NCBI GenBank assembly: GCA_003013855.2
Contig: ML058453.1
Coordinates: 6,751,861 to 6,815,860, forward strand
Direction of reading: 5' to 3'
DNA from: Liriodendron chinense
Taxonomy: Eukaryota > Streptophyta > Magnoliopsida > Magnoliales > Magnoliaceae
DNA length: 64,000 nucleotides
In this document: positions 48,201 through 58,355 of the stretch, one piece after another
Layout: the number at the start of each line of letters is the position of its first letter
Numbering within the stretch: position 1 is the first letter of the stretch
Notes under the pieces: model-generated
The model's database searches: none
Told to the model about the DNA's origin: nothing
Seen by the model: only the letters and a program-made list of their open reading frames with translations
Program-made: the position numbers and the translations under genes

Positions 48201-50048
48201 TACGATCGATACGTAACCGTTTTGGGATACCTTGAGCGTATGTGATGATCATTTCATCAAATACTCCTAAATACTTCGAAATTAGTCTCAATTGACAGCT
48301 GGTTGGAAGGAAAATTTTGAGCAAAAAAATAAAGAACACGAAGAACCAATGGATATCGAAATCAAAGCTCCAACTGCATGAGTTTTCATGCAAAACATGA
48401 AGATCCAATGGATTTTTAACCATTTGACACTGATTTAACATAATTTAAACAAAAAAGGGGATCAGTTATTGATCGTGGGATATATCAGCCGATATCGTTG
48501 ATATTTAAAACATTGCCTATAATTTGTCATGATTTTGAAGCCTTCACATGAATGGCTAAAGCGGTCAAAGTTCTTAACCTTGATCACCTCCAACATCATG
48601 GGGACAAGTTCCCAAGCACTTTTCTATGTACAAGAGATGAGAAATGGTTCACAATCCATTCATCTCATGCAGCTCAAAAGAGACAGGAGTATTTCTGAAA
48701 ACCTCTTCAATATGGCATGGACTTCCCCAAGCAAGCTCAGTGATGCCATGAGTTGTGGTGAGGATCCGTTTAAAGCAAGGGGAGGCATTCCTTGGTGAAT
48801 GCTTCCTCTAACATTATGTTGAAATATATGGAAAGAAAGAGAGTTTAATGATAAGAAGGCCTCATTGATAGTCATGTTGGGTAAAAAGAATCAAAAGTTA
48901 CCTAATCAAAGAATTTGATATAGCATAGGCCAAAGTTAAGGAGTTGCAACATCTACAAGAACGTGATATCTAACTTGGCAAGGATCCCAGAGATTGCAAG
49001 ATTTGGAAGACCACCTAAATGGGGCTTTTTCTTCCAAGTCCCTTTTCCACACAATCTCCAAGGTAAACAAGGAGCCCCCACAGTTTGCCAAGGTGTGGGG
49101 GAACCTCATGCCTCTGAGAATGGAGGCCTTTGCATGCACAGTGACAGCCAATAAAATCCCAACTCTTGAAATTTTGTGCTCTTAGAGAGCCCTTTTTGGT
49201 TTCCCAAGGATAGCGGTAGCTGGGGCAAAGCCCGCTTTCTTTGTTCCACAAATGAGAGAGTTAAAAGGGAAAAACACATTGCCTCTTTACGAGGTTACAA
49301 CGCTTTGGCTACCATCTTCTGCTTCCGACGGTGACTTTAGCGGTTGGGGGGACTTGGTTGCCTGTATGATTGAGGGCTTTCACTTGCAAAGGAGAACCTC
49401 TAGAGTTTCTGACTCTTTCCATCATTTAAGTAGCTTTTGTTGCCATGGTTGTGCCCGACCCTACTCAAGCATGTGAATTCTTAGAGACAACATACCGGGG
49501 GCTAGGGTGAGCGCGAGGGTGCAGGGCAGTCAAACATGATTGTTCTAGGCAGGGCAAGCCACTCACCTTCAAGACTAAGAAGATGCCAATAAAGAAATAC
49601 AAATAGAAGGATCTCCATATGCCACACAAGAACCCATCTCAGGATTATCACGCAATACTAGCACTAACCATGGAGGTCACTGAATTTGCCGAATCAACCT
49701 ATGAGAAGGAAGAAGAACAAGAGCTACAGTGGTTCCATGTGGGTGTTTGGGTGTGAGGGTGTGCATGTGGAAGAGTGGATTATTTTTTCATCCATTGCAA
49801 GTTTGGCCAAGGTAATCAGAACATTTCTTTTGCACCTCTAGGATCAATTGGGCTCAATGTGGATCCTTGAAGGAGCTTATTAGTTTGGGATGACAAACCT
49901 TTTAGTTGTAAAGGTGTAATTTTGTTGAAAAATGCTCCCTTAAGATGTTATGTGAAGAGTGTGTAAAGAAAGGAACAGTAGAATTTTTTAAGATTGGAAT
50001 GTATTTGAAGAGGTCGTTAAAAGAAAATTTCTATCTTCTCGTCTAAGT

Positions 50049-50089
<41 letters not shown>

Positions 50090-53000
50090 CCGGTTAGTAC
50101 ACGCACTATACCATGAGTACACCCACCCCACTGTTAGTCACACCACAATGTTAGCCACCCCCACTCTGGGAATCAATACCAATACCTCAGTGTTGAAACC
50201 AGGTTATCTTCACCTAGTCTACCACTTGAGCTATGGATCTGGGTGTTATCTTCTCGTCTAAGTTGGTCATTCACAAGTATAGAATTCAAGAACGCATCTT
50301 GGATGGAGTTCATTAGTGATTGGAAAGCCGATTTGTGGTTGGTTTGACGGACTTTCAGTCCTAAAGCTGTAATTTTCAATGCTCCCTTACTCTATTATAT
50401 GGAGAGAGTGGAACAGAAGGAATGGTAGCATTTTTTAAGATCAAGGCACATCTGAAGAGGTGGAAGAGATCTTCTTTTCTAAGTTGGTCATTCGTGAGAA
50501 CAGAATTCAAGAATGAATCCGGATGAATTTCTTCCATGATTGGAAAGCAACAATTTCTGGAAAGGTTAGTATGCCATGATTCATGCTGGACTGGGGCAAC
50601 CCCCTCAGATGAGCATCGAAGACCTTACACATGTGGTCCGAGACATTTGAGAAGACCCTACCTTGGGAAGACCTGTGTAAGTTGCTTGGAGGAGATGATT
50701 GGACCGTTGGATCGCAATGATGATGTGATCGGACCGTTGGTTCGTCGTGGCCCACTCTCATCGTGCCATCATCGGAGGCCATCGGGCATCTTAGATTTAC
50801 GTTTATTATATGCACTTTTACTTATTTGAGTTTTGGGTCAGTGCGTGCACGTTTTTTCGTGCGAATGTCTTTTTTTTTTTGAAATTTTATTAGTATGGGT
50901 ATTTTGGTAATTATGTTAATTTCGAATTTTATAAGGGTGTTGCCCTAAACCTTTTTCATTATGTTATTGATTGAATGAAAGAAAGCCTTTTGGTACCTCC
51001 TCCCTCTCTCTCTCTTGTGGATCTTCATCTTCTCTTCTCCGATCTCTTTTCTTCTTTTTTCTTCTTATGCCCCTCCAACATTCTTCTAAGGTAAGTTATT
51101 CTTCCTTCTCTCTCTATTTCTATTATCTCCTAATCCTCGAACCCTAAATTTGAGAATTCAATCAAAACCCCAATTTCTCAAATTTTTAATTCCCTACTCC
51201 GAGAAATCTTTTGATCCCTCGGACTAGTGAACCCCATTGATCGATTGAGTGATGACCATGCAAGATCGGGAGGTTCCATCCGTCGCCGGATCCAACCTAA
51301 GCTATAATTGAATTTCACACTTCGTGGTTGTGATGATGGCCCACTCCATTGCATGCCTCTTTTGGATTATTATTGCTATTTATTTTCGTTGGATTACATA
51401 TGTTCATAAGTATGCATCATAATTAGGGAATCCTACATCAGTGAAGTAATAGAAGAAATTTTCCAGCGAAGTTTAATGCATCTTTGGACCATTGTTAGTG
51501 TTTTTTTGTAAACTTCCTGTTTGTTTGGTCCTTGTTCACATGTGCAATGCATGTAAGTTTGCAACTGATGACCTGATCTGTTGGTTGGAGGTAGAACATT
51601 TTTGTCTCTGTCTACACCAAGTTCCATCTGCAACTCTAGAGAAGTGTGTTTGTTTTGCGGCAGACGTCATCCAACGAATTACTTGGGTTAACTTTTTTAT
51701 TTTGCATATTTGTTCTAAATCCATTTGATTTCTTTTCCTCATGGCAATTTTTATTTCAAGGGACTTCAAAAAGCGTTATTTTTGCTAGATTGGATGGCAA
51801 ATATTATGTCCCATAGCTTTCTTCTGCATATTTGTTCCAAATCCATTTGATTTTTTCTTTTTCTTTTTTTGTTTTCCTCTCATGCTAACTTTTATTTCAA
51901 GGGACTCCAAAATGCGTTATTTTTGCTAGATTGGATGGCAAATATTATTTCCCGTAGCTTTTTATATCTGGAATTTCTAATAGGATATGATTTTGGATTT
52001 ATTGTTTTCAAACCCAATGGCAACACACTAATTGGATTACAAATAATATGAGATGTCCAATTCAAATATGAATTCCTCTGATTATCTGGCACAACAAATC
52101 TTGCTCAATCTTCAACCACCAATAGAAAAAGGGTGTTTTTTTTTTTTTTAAAGTAGGTCTACACGAATCCAATCATGTCCAGAGTTAGGTAACTGAACAA
52201 AATTCATGTCAATGCATCAAGGTAATGAATCAACCCAAGCGTTTTTTGCTGCCTATCCTTCAGGAGGAGGAATTCAACGAGTTGATGGGGTTACTGGATC
52301 TTTTAAATTCATCACTAATTCTATGCCGCTGCCACCCCCCCGGCCTTCATCTAGTTGGTGGGACGGCAGCGCATTCTCATGGTTGACAATCTTCAAGGAA
52401 TAGCGATGGTCATCCCGAACATCTGCCTAATGTGCATGGCTAATGAAGAGTTGATTGATCATCTTTTCATTCATTGTCCTTTCGCATATAAGGTTTGGCT
52501 TTCTTTTCTATACATGAGCAACGTCGCTTGGGTTACTTATGCCTAAGTCGGTGGATGAGCTCTTATGGGCGTGGCACAGAGGAGTTGGTAAGAATCGAAA
52601 AATCGTATGGCGGCTTCTCATCATGGCTATCCTTTGGACGATATGGGAAGCAAGGAATGCGCGTTGTTTTCATAATGTTGGCATGGGGGTAAATGAGGTC
52701 ATTCTAAGGATTGACCATTTTGTCTCCGATAGGGCGGTTCATGTTAAAGCGCACCTGGACAGCCCCTCTGTTTAAGTGTCCCCTTTTCGTTGGGCTTGTA
52801 TTCTTTCTCGCAATTGCGAGTTTTTTTTAATAAAACTATTATTACCTCTCAAAAAAATCTTTAATGTGGAGTGGGATGGCAAAGATGTAAAATTCATAGT
52901 TTTCGTATGCCATTTGAATTCGCCTGGAGGCAGAAAATAGAATCCAGCACATCATACTTTTGAACCACTTCCAGCCTCATTTCAAACATGTTAGAGCTTC

Positions 53001-56000
53001 CTTATTGCCAAGGTCTATTCTTCCAAATCTAATGATGCTTCAATTCAGTTGTTGATTGAGGAGACGTGACTAGAAACTTAGGATTCTCAGTGCCCAACCC
53101 AAACCTTTCTACAGTCTGCTTTAGTTGGGACGGACAATAAATCAAAAGCGAATATTCTGTTGGAGAAGCATCTCCAGTGTTCAGCATCTCATCTCATTAT
53201 TGGACTGCTCACTCCCTTCTCCCTCTCCCTTTGCCTTTCCCTTCTTATCTTATATTTGAGCTTCAATGTCAGGTATCCATGGAAGGTAATGGGGTTGATG
53301 GAGATAGTATAGTGTATAAGTCATATTAATCCTTGGTTAAAGGTTTGAGCTTGTCATCATCCGCTAATACTACTTCGCTGAATCCCCTACAGTGCTCTGC
53401 CATCATTTATTGCTGTTTTGAAAGGTGAAGCATCTGTTTCTTGTTCACTGGAACTGCCTTTGGTATTGAAGAAACTGGCTATGATGAGACATCGTGCTGA
53501 TTCCAGAGGTCAACACCTCAAACAATCCAGTTTTTGTGTTCTTATCTGAAAGGTTAAAAAATAGTTTAGGACTAGCATTCTGTCAATGTTTCAACACTCT
53601 CTTAGTTACTTAGGACTAAGTGTTGTTTAAATGCTTGCATAGTGATAAACAAAGAAGCTTCAGTTAGAAGTACCACATGAACCAACCATAAGAAAGATAG
53701 ATACCTGAAAACCATTGGGCAGTAATCCTTCCAATAGAAACCAATAGAGTAGTGAGGAGGCGTAAACTGGGAACCCTTTCTGGGAAAGTACATCCGTATT
53801 CTAGCTCGAGGTCCAAAATCAGAAGATCGAACTTCACGCATAGGGACGGGTGTGATCTTTCCAACAGTGTACCTGTAAACTTAAATGAGCATTTCCTTTG
53901 AAAAAGACCATAAGAAAAATATAGAACATAAAGAATCTTGGGTTGTGGAAACAAACTGGTGTTATGTTGAGACAATTTGTTAATCCAATTAGTTTTATTA
54001 GATGCTTAGACATAAATCAGAAGGGAAAAGAAGTTGCATTATAGGGCATAGTACAAGCTTATGTATGCAAAGAAGAACTATATGTCATGAAAAATATTAA
54101 CTCGTGACATAAAAAACCGTAAAGAATATGTATAATTGAAGAATATAATTTGGAAGGAAAATGTAGAGGATCCAGAGATTATAAACAAAAACTCTATGAA
54201 AGACGTGGTAAATTGCACAGTCAGTCTCCCATTGAAAAAGCAGGAGCTGGGTGGGAAACCTAGTGGCAGGCCGGCAGAGCAAGAGCAACAGTTCTCAAAG
54301 ACTGCAACAAAAAAGCACATGCATACTTGTGATCCTGAACACAAACACTAAACAATGGGCAGACAGAGACATAAAATAAAAATATATAATAATGTTACAT
54401 CATAGTGTAATTCTCTTTTATAGAAAGTACAACAATGATAATAGGTAGCATAATAAAAGGAGCCACTAATTACACCACTCTCGTCATCTTTTTTTTCTGA
54501 GAATTAGCGTCATTGTCATCGTCATCATAGCCTTGTCCACATAATACTAAATATCATCATCATCATGACCTTGTGCCAGACAATGCTAAATATATTATTC
54601 TATAAAGTTACTAATGGGCATTCTTTTTTAAATTTGAAGATAGTCTTACACATGTGGGATGGAATAACCATTGAATACACCTTAACAAAAGCAATAAGAC
54701 TTGCATAGTAGCATGCCTTCTGTAAGCATAGATAAAGCCCAGCTTACATTGCTTATTGGAACATGATAGCAGTGAAAATCAGCTCTACAAGTGTATTCTG
54801 GGAATAACACCTTTACCTGATACCAAGTTGCAGACTGAGCATCAAATAGTAACTCCTGTGGCCTTTCCTAATGGTTTCACCTGGTTTCTTTGCTTCTTTT
54901 GATTTCTGTTTATGTCGTTGTTTATTTTTGTGTGGCATAGATTGCACGCTATCCAGAATCCTATCTGAGATCAAGATTCCTTGCATGTATTCCCTTTCAT
55001 ATGCATGAATGATGCTATCCTGCGCCTCTTGTTCACCTATGTAAGAAGAACGTGACAACATATGGCAGCTGTCCAGTGACGGCATCTCGCTAACAGAATC
55101 ACCGAATCTCCAATCCGCCTCCAATGATAGAGCCCTATGTGATATTCGGCCAGAGTTTCTGAAAAGACCACGTAAGGGCCATCTCTCAGAAATGGTTCTT
55201 TTAATACTCAGTTTCCGAGTCCTGAATTCTTCCAAATTTGATGATGCAGAATGACGCAGAACTCTTTGTTTGCCCTCATAATATCCAATCGAGTCATACC
55301 ACTTTGTTAGATAAGGAAGGTTGCTTCCAGCAGGATAAAATGTTCCTTGTCCATCCTTTAGCCCCTTACTCCATGTCCCAATATAGTGCCCCCCACCAGA
55401 AAACTTATATAAACCTGACCCATTTTTCAGTCCATCCAACCAAAGACCATCAAACAAATCACCATTTGCCCATTTCATGACTCCCCTTCCACACATCTTC
55501 CCTGCTTTCCAATTCCCAATATATGTATTTCCAGTACCCCACATATATCTACCAATGCCTTCCTGTACCCCTTCTTTCCAAGAACCCTCATAACTATCAG
55601 AATTACAATAATCTTTTATTCCCAGTCCATGTTGTATATTCATCCGCCAGGCCCCTTTGTAAATAGAGCCATCAAGTCCAACAAAAGTGCCACTACCATG
55701 AAGGTAGCCTCCAGAGAAGTCACCTTCGTACATTGCCCCTGATGACCAACACATCCGCCCTCTTCCAGTCATTTTGCCTTTCTCCCAGTTACCTTCATAG
55801 CTTGTTCCATCTGACCATGTATATTTTCCCATGCCATGTGGAAGCAATCCATCAAAGTTACCAACATAGATGTCCCCATTCGGAAGCACCTTTTCACTAA
55901 GCCTGAAAAGCAGAACATACTGGAACTTCAATCAAAAGATCAACATCCTAACTAGAATAATATAATGAACTGAAACCAAAAAAGATTTGGAGGTAATATT

Positions 56001-56074
56001 TAAATAATGCAACTGATCTTATACACACAAAAAAAGACAAAAGGGAATGAAGAACACCTTTCACCATCCGCCAT
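36219..56074 (-). CDS. PIP5K9: Phosphatidylinositol-4-phosphate 5-kinase (MORN + PIPK), PIP5K9-like
   Basis: It converts PI4P to PI(4,5)P2 at membranes. Exons in order of transcription: 56074-56058 (start, tentative), 55902-54817, 53872-53705, 46494-46329, 45686-45576, 45491-45304, 42039-41885, 38549-38378, 36513-36219. All introns are GT-AG, all phases agree, and the exons total 2358 bp (785 residues plus stop) with no internal stop. Residues about 18-205 hold eight MORN repeats (YEGNW, YEGDF, YKGAW, YEGSW, YIGNW...). The kinase domain includes GKSGSIFYLS (454-463), Lys471 in FVIKT, DLKGSSQGR (537-545), the catalytic IIDYSLLLG (Asp595), LYLGIIDILQ (Asp736) and basic KK (745-746) of the activation loop. 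Similarity from memory is closest to Arabidopsis PIP5K9. Introns of up to 7.2 kb are full of transposons, yet no exon is damaged. Confidence 0.95.
36652..37617. mobile_element. hAT-like element, copy A
   Basis: It starts CAATGTTTTAAATATCAACG and runs to CCGATATTTCGGATTG. It is an inverted-orientation relative of 47353-48515, sharing long blocks such as ATTGGTTCTTCAT, CTGTCAATTTAGACTAATTTC, AAACAACGCATAGCTTAGGA and GTTTCATTGAAAAATTCAACC. An internal block (CTGTCAATTGAGACTAATTT) occurs twice. The right tip is altered and no target duplication is visible. Intron G-H of the kinase gene. Confidence 0.65.
38124..38313 (+). mobile_element. RTE-type LINE fragment, extreme 3' end
   Basis: It is related to 2318-2612 and shares AAGACCTGAAGAATTATGGT-type sequence, TAACTGAAG, ATAGCCCTTGAT, GAAAAGGATTCATG, and the end TAATTGGGATAAGGCCTAGA with a short GATGAT tail. 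It lies 64 bp from an exon boundary, in an intron, antisense to the host gene. Confidence 0.75.
38550..41884 (-). other. 3.3-kb intron of PIP5K (between exons at 41885-42039 and 38378-38549)
   Basis: Donor GTAAAT and acceptor TGCAG. It holds a GTATGCATGTATGCAT microsatellite near 38708, a diverged direct duplication (ACTTGCATC / AATTGCATC units starting near 40143 and 40224, period about 81 bp) and an A-run near 41167. No transposon recognised with confidence. Confidence 0.6.
42062..42215. repeat. 52-bp tandem repeat, about 2.9 copies, next to a splice acceptor
   Basis: Copies start at 42069, 42121 and 42173 (TGAAAATATCTTGCCCACAA and onward) and are almost identical. In the transcript the array ends about 22 nt upstream of the acceptor of the exon at 42039-41885, overlapping the likely branch-point and polypyrimidine zone. 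Confidence 0.9.
43330..43655. mobile_element. hAT-like element, 8-bp target duplication
   Basis: Ends are CATGGTGTGCCGTAA and TTACGGAATACCCTG, with an exact 8-bp duplication ATCTGGGG (43322-43329 and 43656-43663). The interior consists of many GTAACGGCC/GGCCGTTAC units. Same family as 44347-44979 and 47958-48234. Confidence 0.88.
43925..45155 (+). mobile_element. RTE-type LINE fragment interrupted by a hAT-like element
   Basis: Pieces of the reverse-transcriptase C-terminal part are readable: FQYFGSIFHMSGEIETDV, SIRAGCVKWRCAYGVLSA, then after frame breaks KEQHVHRMSLADMRMI and LGVAKIGNKMREGRL. The tail resumes after 44987 (GAGTTGGTTCAAGTTGAATG). It contains several stops and is dead. It lies in a PIP5K intron, antisense to the gene. 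Confidence 0.8.
44347..44979. mobile_element. hAT-like element inside the LINE, 8-bp target duplication
   Basis: Ends are CAAGGATTTCCATATCC and GGTATCGG-type inverse CCGATACCGAATACTTTG. An 8-bp duplication, GTTAGAAA, lies at 44339-44346 and 44980-44987. Removing it restores the LINE order seen in the other copies (GCCAGTTAG then GAGTTGGT). Interior repeats are GTAACGG/CCGTTAC. Confidence 0.85.
47353..48515. mobile_element. hAT-like element, copy B, 8-bp target duplication
   Basis: Ends are CAGTGCTCGAAATATTGG and GATATCGTTGATATTTAAAA then CATTG, imperfect inverted repeats. A perfect duplication CCTATAAT flanks it (47345-47352 and 48516-48523). It is the inverse of copy A at 36652-37617. It carries a second, younger hAT-like element at 47958-48234. 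Confidence 0.85.
47958..48234. mobile_element. hAT-like MITE nested in copy B, perfect 8-bp target duplication
   Basis: Ends are CAAGGTGTCCCATAACGG and CCGTTTTGGGATACCTTG. An exact duplication AGCGTATG lies at 47950-47957 and 48235-48242. At 277 bp it is the best-preserved member of the GTAACGG family in the window. Confidence 0.92.
48950..49190 (+). mobile_element. L1-type LINE fragment (start of zf-RVT region)
   Basis: A frame reads GAFSSKSLFHTISKV ... FAKVWGNLMPLRMEAFAC ... NKIPTLEIL, the pattern of the region just after the reverse transcriptase in plant L1 elements (SVKSLY ... iWk..vP.kv.fFaW...kIlT.dnL). No longer ORF remains. Confidence 0.65.
49917..50530. repeat. Diverged direct duplication carrying a SINE in one junction
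   Basis: AATGCTCCCTTA, GTAG(A/C)ATTTTTTAAGAT and TTCTAAGTTGGTCATTC blocks occur in both halves (for example near 49930 and 50380). Without the SINE the spacing is about 250 bp. Origin unknown. Confidence 0.6.
50049..50246 (-). mobile_element. tRNA-derived SINE with 17-bp target duplication
   Basis: The minus strand begins near 50246 with CACCCAGATCCATAGCTCAA then GTGGTAGA (box A TAGCTCAAGTGG), a box-B-like GGTATTGATTCCC, a GGTGTGACTAACAGTGGGG body and a 40-bp poly(A) tail (poly(T) 50050-50089). A perfect 17-bp duplication, TATCTTCTCGTCTAAGT, flanks it at 50032-50048 and 50247-50263, marking target-primed insertion. The long pure tail suggests a fairly recent event. Confidence 0.92.
50610..51436 (+). 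mobile_element. Solo LTR of the Gypsy-type family at 62114
   Basis: It matches the LTR at 62114-62983 over its whole length (GAAGACCTTACACATG; GGACCGTTGGTTCGTCGTGG; TTATAAGGGTGTTGCCCTAA; GATCGGGAGGTTCCATCC; end TCCTACA). No primer-binding site or internal sequence follows. Putative duplication TCAGA/TCAGT is only 4 of 5. Likely left after LTR-LTR recombination. It lies in a PIP5K intron, antisense to the gene. Confidence 0.82.
51704..51963. repeat. Two-copy tandem duplication (~122-137 bp)
   Basis: GCATATTTGTTC(T/C)AAATCCATTTGATTT starts both copies (51704 and 51826). Both contain TTATTTCAAGGGACT and GCGTTATTTTTGCTAGATTGG. The second has gained a T-rich insert. Confidence 0.85.
52340..52862 (+). 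mobile_element. L1-type LINE, 3' end with zf-RVT domain
   Basis: A frame reads QRILMVDNLQ ... ICLMCMANEELIDHLFIHC ... PFAYKVWLSFL, then in another frame WRLLIMAILWTIWEARNARC, the zinc-binding C-terminal domain (zf-RVT) of plant L1 LINEs (C-x2-C-x7-H-x4-H-C type). A short 3' UTR ends AATAAAACTATTATTACCTC and an A-run. It has a frameshift. Confidence 0.82.
54818..55902 (-). other. MORN-repeat exon of PIP5K
   Basis: This single large exon encodes all eight MORN repeats, the linker and the start of the kinase domain (YYLMLSLQLGI). The open frame extends ten codons further upstream, to 55931, but those codons are intron: a strong acceptor (TGTTCTGCTTTTCAG) ends at 55903. Confidence 0.85.
56058..56074 (-). 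other. Candidate first coding exon of PIP5K
   Basis: An ATG at 56074 opens MADGE-R, with a GT donor at 56057-56056 whose phase fits the acceptor at 55903 exactly, giving MADGERLSEKVLPNGDIYVG. The 155-bp intron is a normal plant size. The donor (AG|GTGTTC) is not ideal, so another first exon further upstream remains possible. Confidence 0.5.
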
Positions 56075-56776
56075 AGCTCATCTCAGATACATGGTCTGGC
56101 ACTGTCAAAATCATTCATGAATAAGAGTAACGACATGACATTCTTCCTCCACAACCTAAATATGGGAAAGCAGAATCTCATATTCTGATAGCGGAACCCT
56201 GCAAGTAGCAAAAAGACATTTAGTGTAACAGAAGGGCCACACACATTGAAATGAAAAGATAATAGTCCTCATTCATTGTCTTGTCAGTAATTGGCTGCAT
56301 TCCACTCATCCTTTACCGTATCAAAGAGAGGATACTGGATTTTCCTTTTCATCATACTGATTTAAGGTCAGGAATTATACAATTCCATGCACCTTTAGGT
56401 ACAAAATACAGCTCAGAAAAGCTTCAGAACAGGCAGTTCATTGTTCAATTAGTACGCGCTCAAAGAGACATGATCGAAATTTATTTTGGTAGCAAATGTC
56501 TATCATGTATTTTCAGTAGGAGTTATAGGATCCCTGACCTGAGGCTATGTACAGTGTACAGAGGTCTTCAGTTTGTAAAAGTGGGTCCCATGCTGTGTAG
56601 TTAAGGCGCTAGGCACACCTGCCCCTGAAGCGCCCCAAACGCCCAAGCACATCCCTAGAGATTCCAAGCGCAATTTTTTAAGTCCATATGAAATTGTTCT
56701 TGAGTGAGATTGAGAAAGAGAAGGGGGGGGGGGGGGGGGGATGAGAAGTAGCAAGAGAAAGGAGAGGAGCTCAATA
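56075..56776 (-). promoter_or_regulatory. 5' leader and promoter region of PIP5K
   Basis: The region between the candidate start codon and the Copia element. On the minus strand a C-run (56723-56740, G on +) is followed by CTTCTCTTTCTCAATCTCAC, pyrimidine-rich as in many plant leaders. If the start is right, at most about 700 bp separate it from the retrotransposon. Confidence 0.4.
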
Positions 56777-56858
56777 GGTGATGACACCCCTAGACTCTCC
56801 TCATCTTATTATTAGGGTTTTCAAAATGTAGACATGTATATTTCTGACCGTGGACCAT

Positions 56859-56930
56859 CTCTCTCTAGACCATGGGCCTTCTCTCTCTGGACCATGGGCC
56901 TTCTCTCTCTAGACCATGGGTCATATCTTA

Positions 56931-57014
<84 letters not shown>
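56859..57014. repeat. 22-bp tandem repeat (x3) followed by a (CT)n microsatellite in the Copia LTR
   Basis: Three units of CTCTCTCTAGACCATGGGCC-TT at 56859, 56881 and 56903 lead into a pure CT run from about 56936 to 57014. The CT run probably grew from the CTCTCTCT in the unit. Confidence 0.9.
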
Positions 57015-57018
<4 letters not shown>

Positions 57019-57849
57019 TTTCTTTTGCTTTTTGCTCTTTTGCCCTTGGTTCCAAGAGTATTTTATATAATTTGGGACATCACTTGATATAAATAAGAAT
57101 TGAGGCCGGACTTCTAGCTCTATCTCCCAAAGGCTTTTTCCTCTCTGACATGGTATCAAAGTAAAAGAACTAGGGTTTTCTCCTCTTCCTCCCTTCTTAA
57201 TCTCCCTTTCTCTTTTTCCTCTTTTTTCTTCTTTCTCTTTTTTCTCTCTTCTTGGATTTTTATCTCAATTTGAGCGTTGTTGCGGCCTAATCAGTGACAA
57301 TCAGTGATTCATTGATTGTGATTAGCTTCTGCGCTTTCTTGCGCTCTATTTATAAAATTCTTTATTATCTCTCAAAAAAAAAAAAGAGAGAAATCTTGCA
57401 GCAATTACTATTTTTTTATTTTTTATTTTAAAAGGGGTTGCTGGATGTTCCGTTTTGACCAGGTTTTTGGGACGTTTTTCTTCCAAGTTTTTTCATGAAC
57501 TAATTTGTGGCAGCTAGGGTTTGCTAGATATTTTCATTTGGAAAAAAAAAAAAGATTGGGTTCTTTTCGTCCTAATTTACAATGATTCTTTTGTGGTCAA
57601 CAATCAGATATTTAGGGGAAAAAAAAATCTTTTCGAAGGCTATAAAGATTTATTGATATCTGGTGAACATAGCAGTAAGATCCTATTCTCCTCTTCGGTA
57701 GATGATTTGGAACTATTGAGGATTGGTGCCTTTTTTATTTTATTTTTAGACTTTCTTTGGAGACAAAAGCAATAGTTATAGTAGTTATTTTGTATTAACT
57801 GGTGTGAAGTCTTGATATGTAGTATTCTTTAATTGTTTAGGGTTTAAAG

Positions 57850-58026
57850 ATGACTTCATCATCAACATATGAGACAATGGATCCCATCACATCCAAGATA
57901 GAGAGGAGGTTGATTATTCATTCTAAGAATCCTGGATTGCAGATTACAACTCATAAACTAGAGTCCAACAATTATCTTCGATGGTCAAAAGTTGTTAACA
58001 TGTTTGTTGGAGGAAAACAAAAGTAG
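57850..58026 (+). pseudogene. Copia gag remnant
   Basis: The opening 58 codons of a Copia-type capsid gene, ended by TAG at 58024. The expected continuation (GNINGSLSKPP) is in another frame, showing a small deletion or frameshift. The rest continues brokenly to 58350 and after 61453. Confidence 0.75.
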
Positions 58027-58355
58027 GGAATATAAATGGTAGTTTATCGAAACCTCCTATAACTGATTCTTTTCATGGAGAGTGGAAATTGAAAATTTTG
58101 TTAATTATGCCCCGACTCCTGAATTCTACAGAATTAGAGGTTAGTAAAGGATTTTTTCTATTGTCCACTGCGCGTGAGATTTGGTTGACTGCTTCTAAAT
58201 TGTATACTGATCAAAATAATATGGCCTAAATTTACAATATTTATCATGAGATTAGTCATTTGAGATAGGGGAAGAGATCAGTGTCTAATTATTATGCTAA
58301 GTGGGGTGGTTTGTGGTAGGAATTGCTATTCCTAAATGATCTTGTTTGTTCTACG

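Larger units (their letters stand above)
46495..53704 (-). other. 7.2-kb intron of PIP5K
   Basis: Donor GTATCT and acceptor TTTTTCCAG. It carries a nested hAT pair, two L1-type LINE fragments, a SINE, a solo LTR and local duplications listed separately. The segment 46620-47050 is unusual and unidentified; 52865-53700 shows nothing recognisable. Confidence 0.8.
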
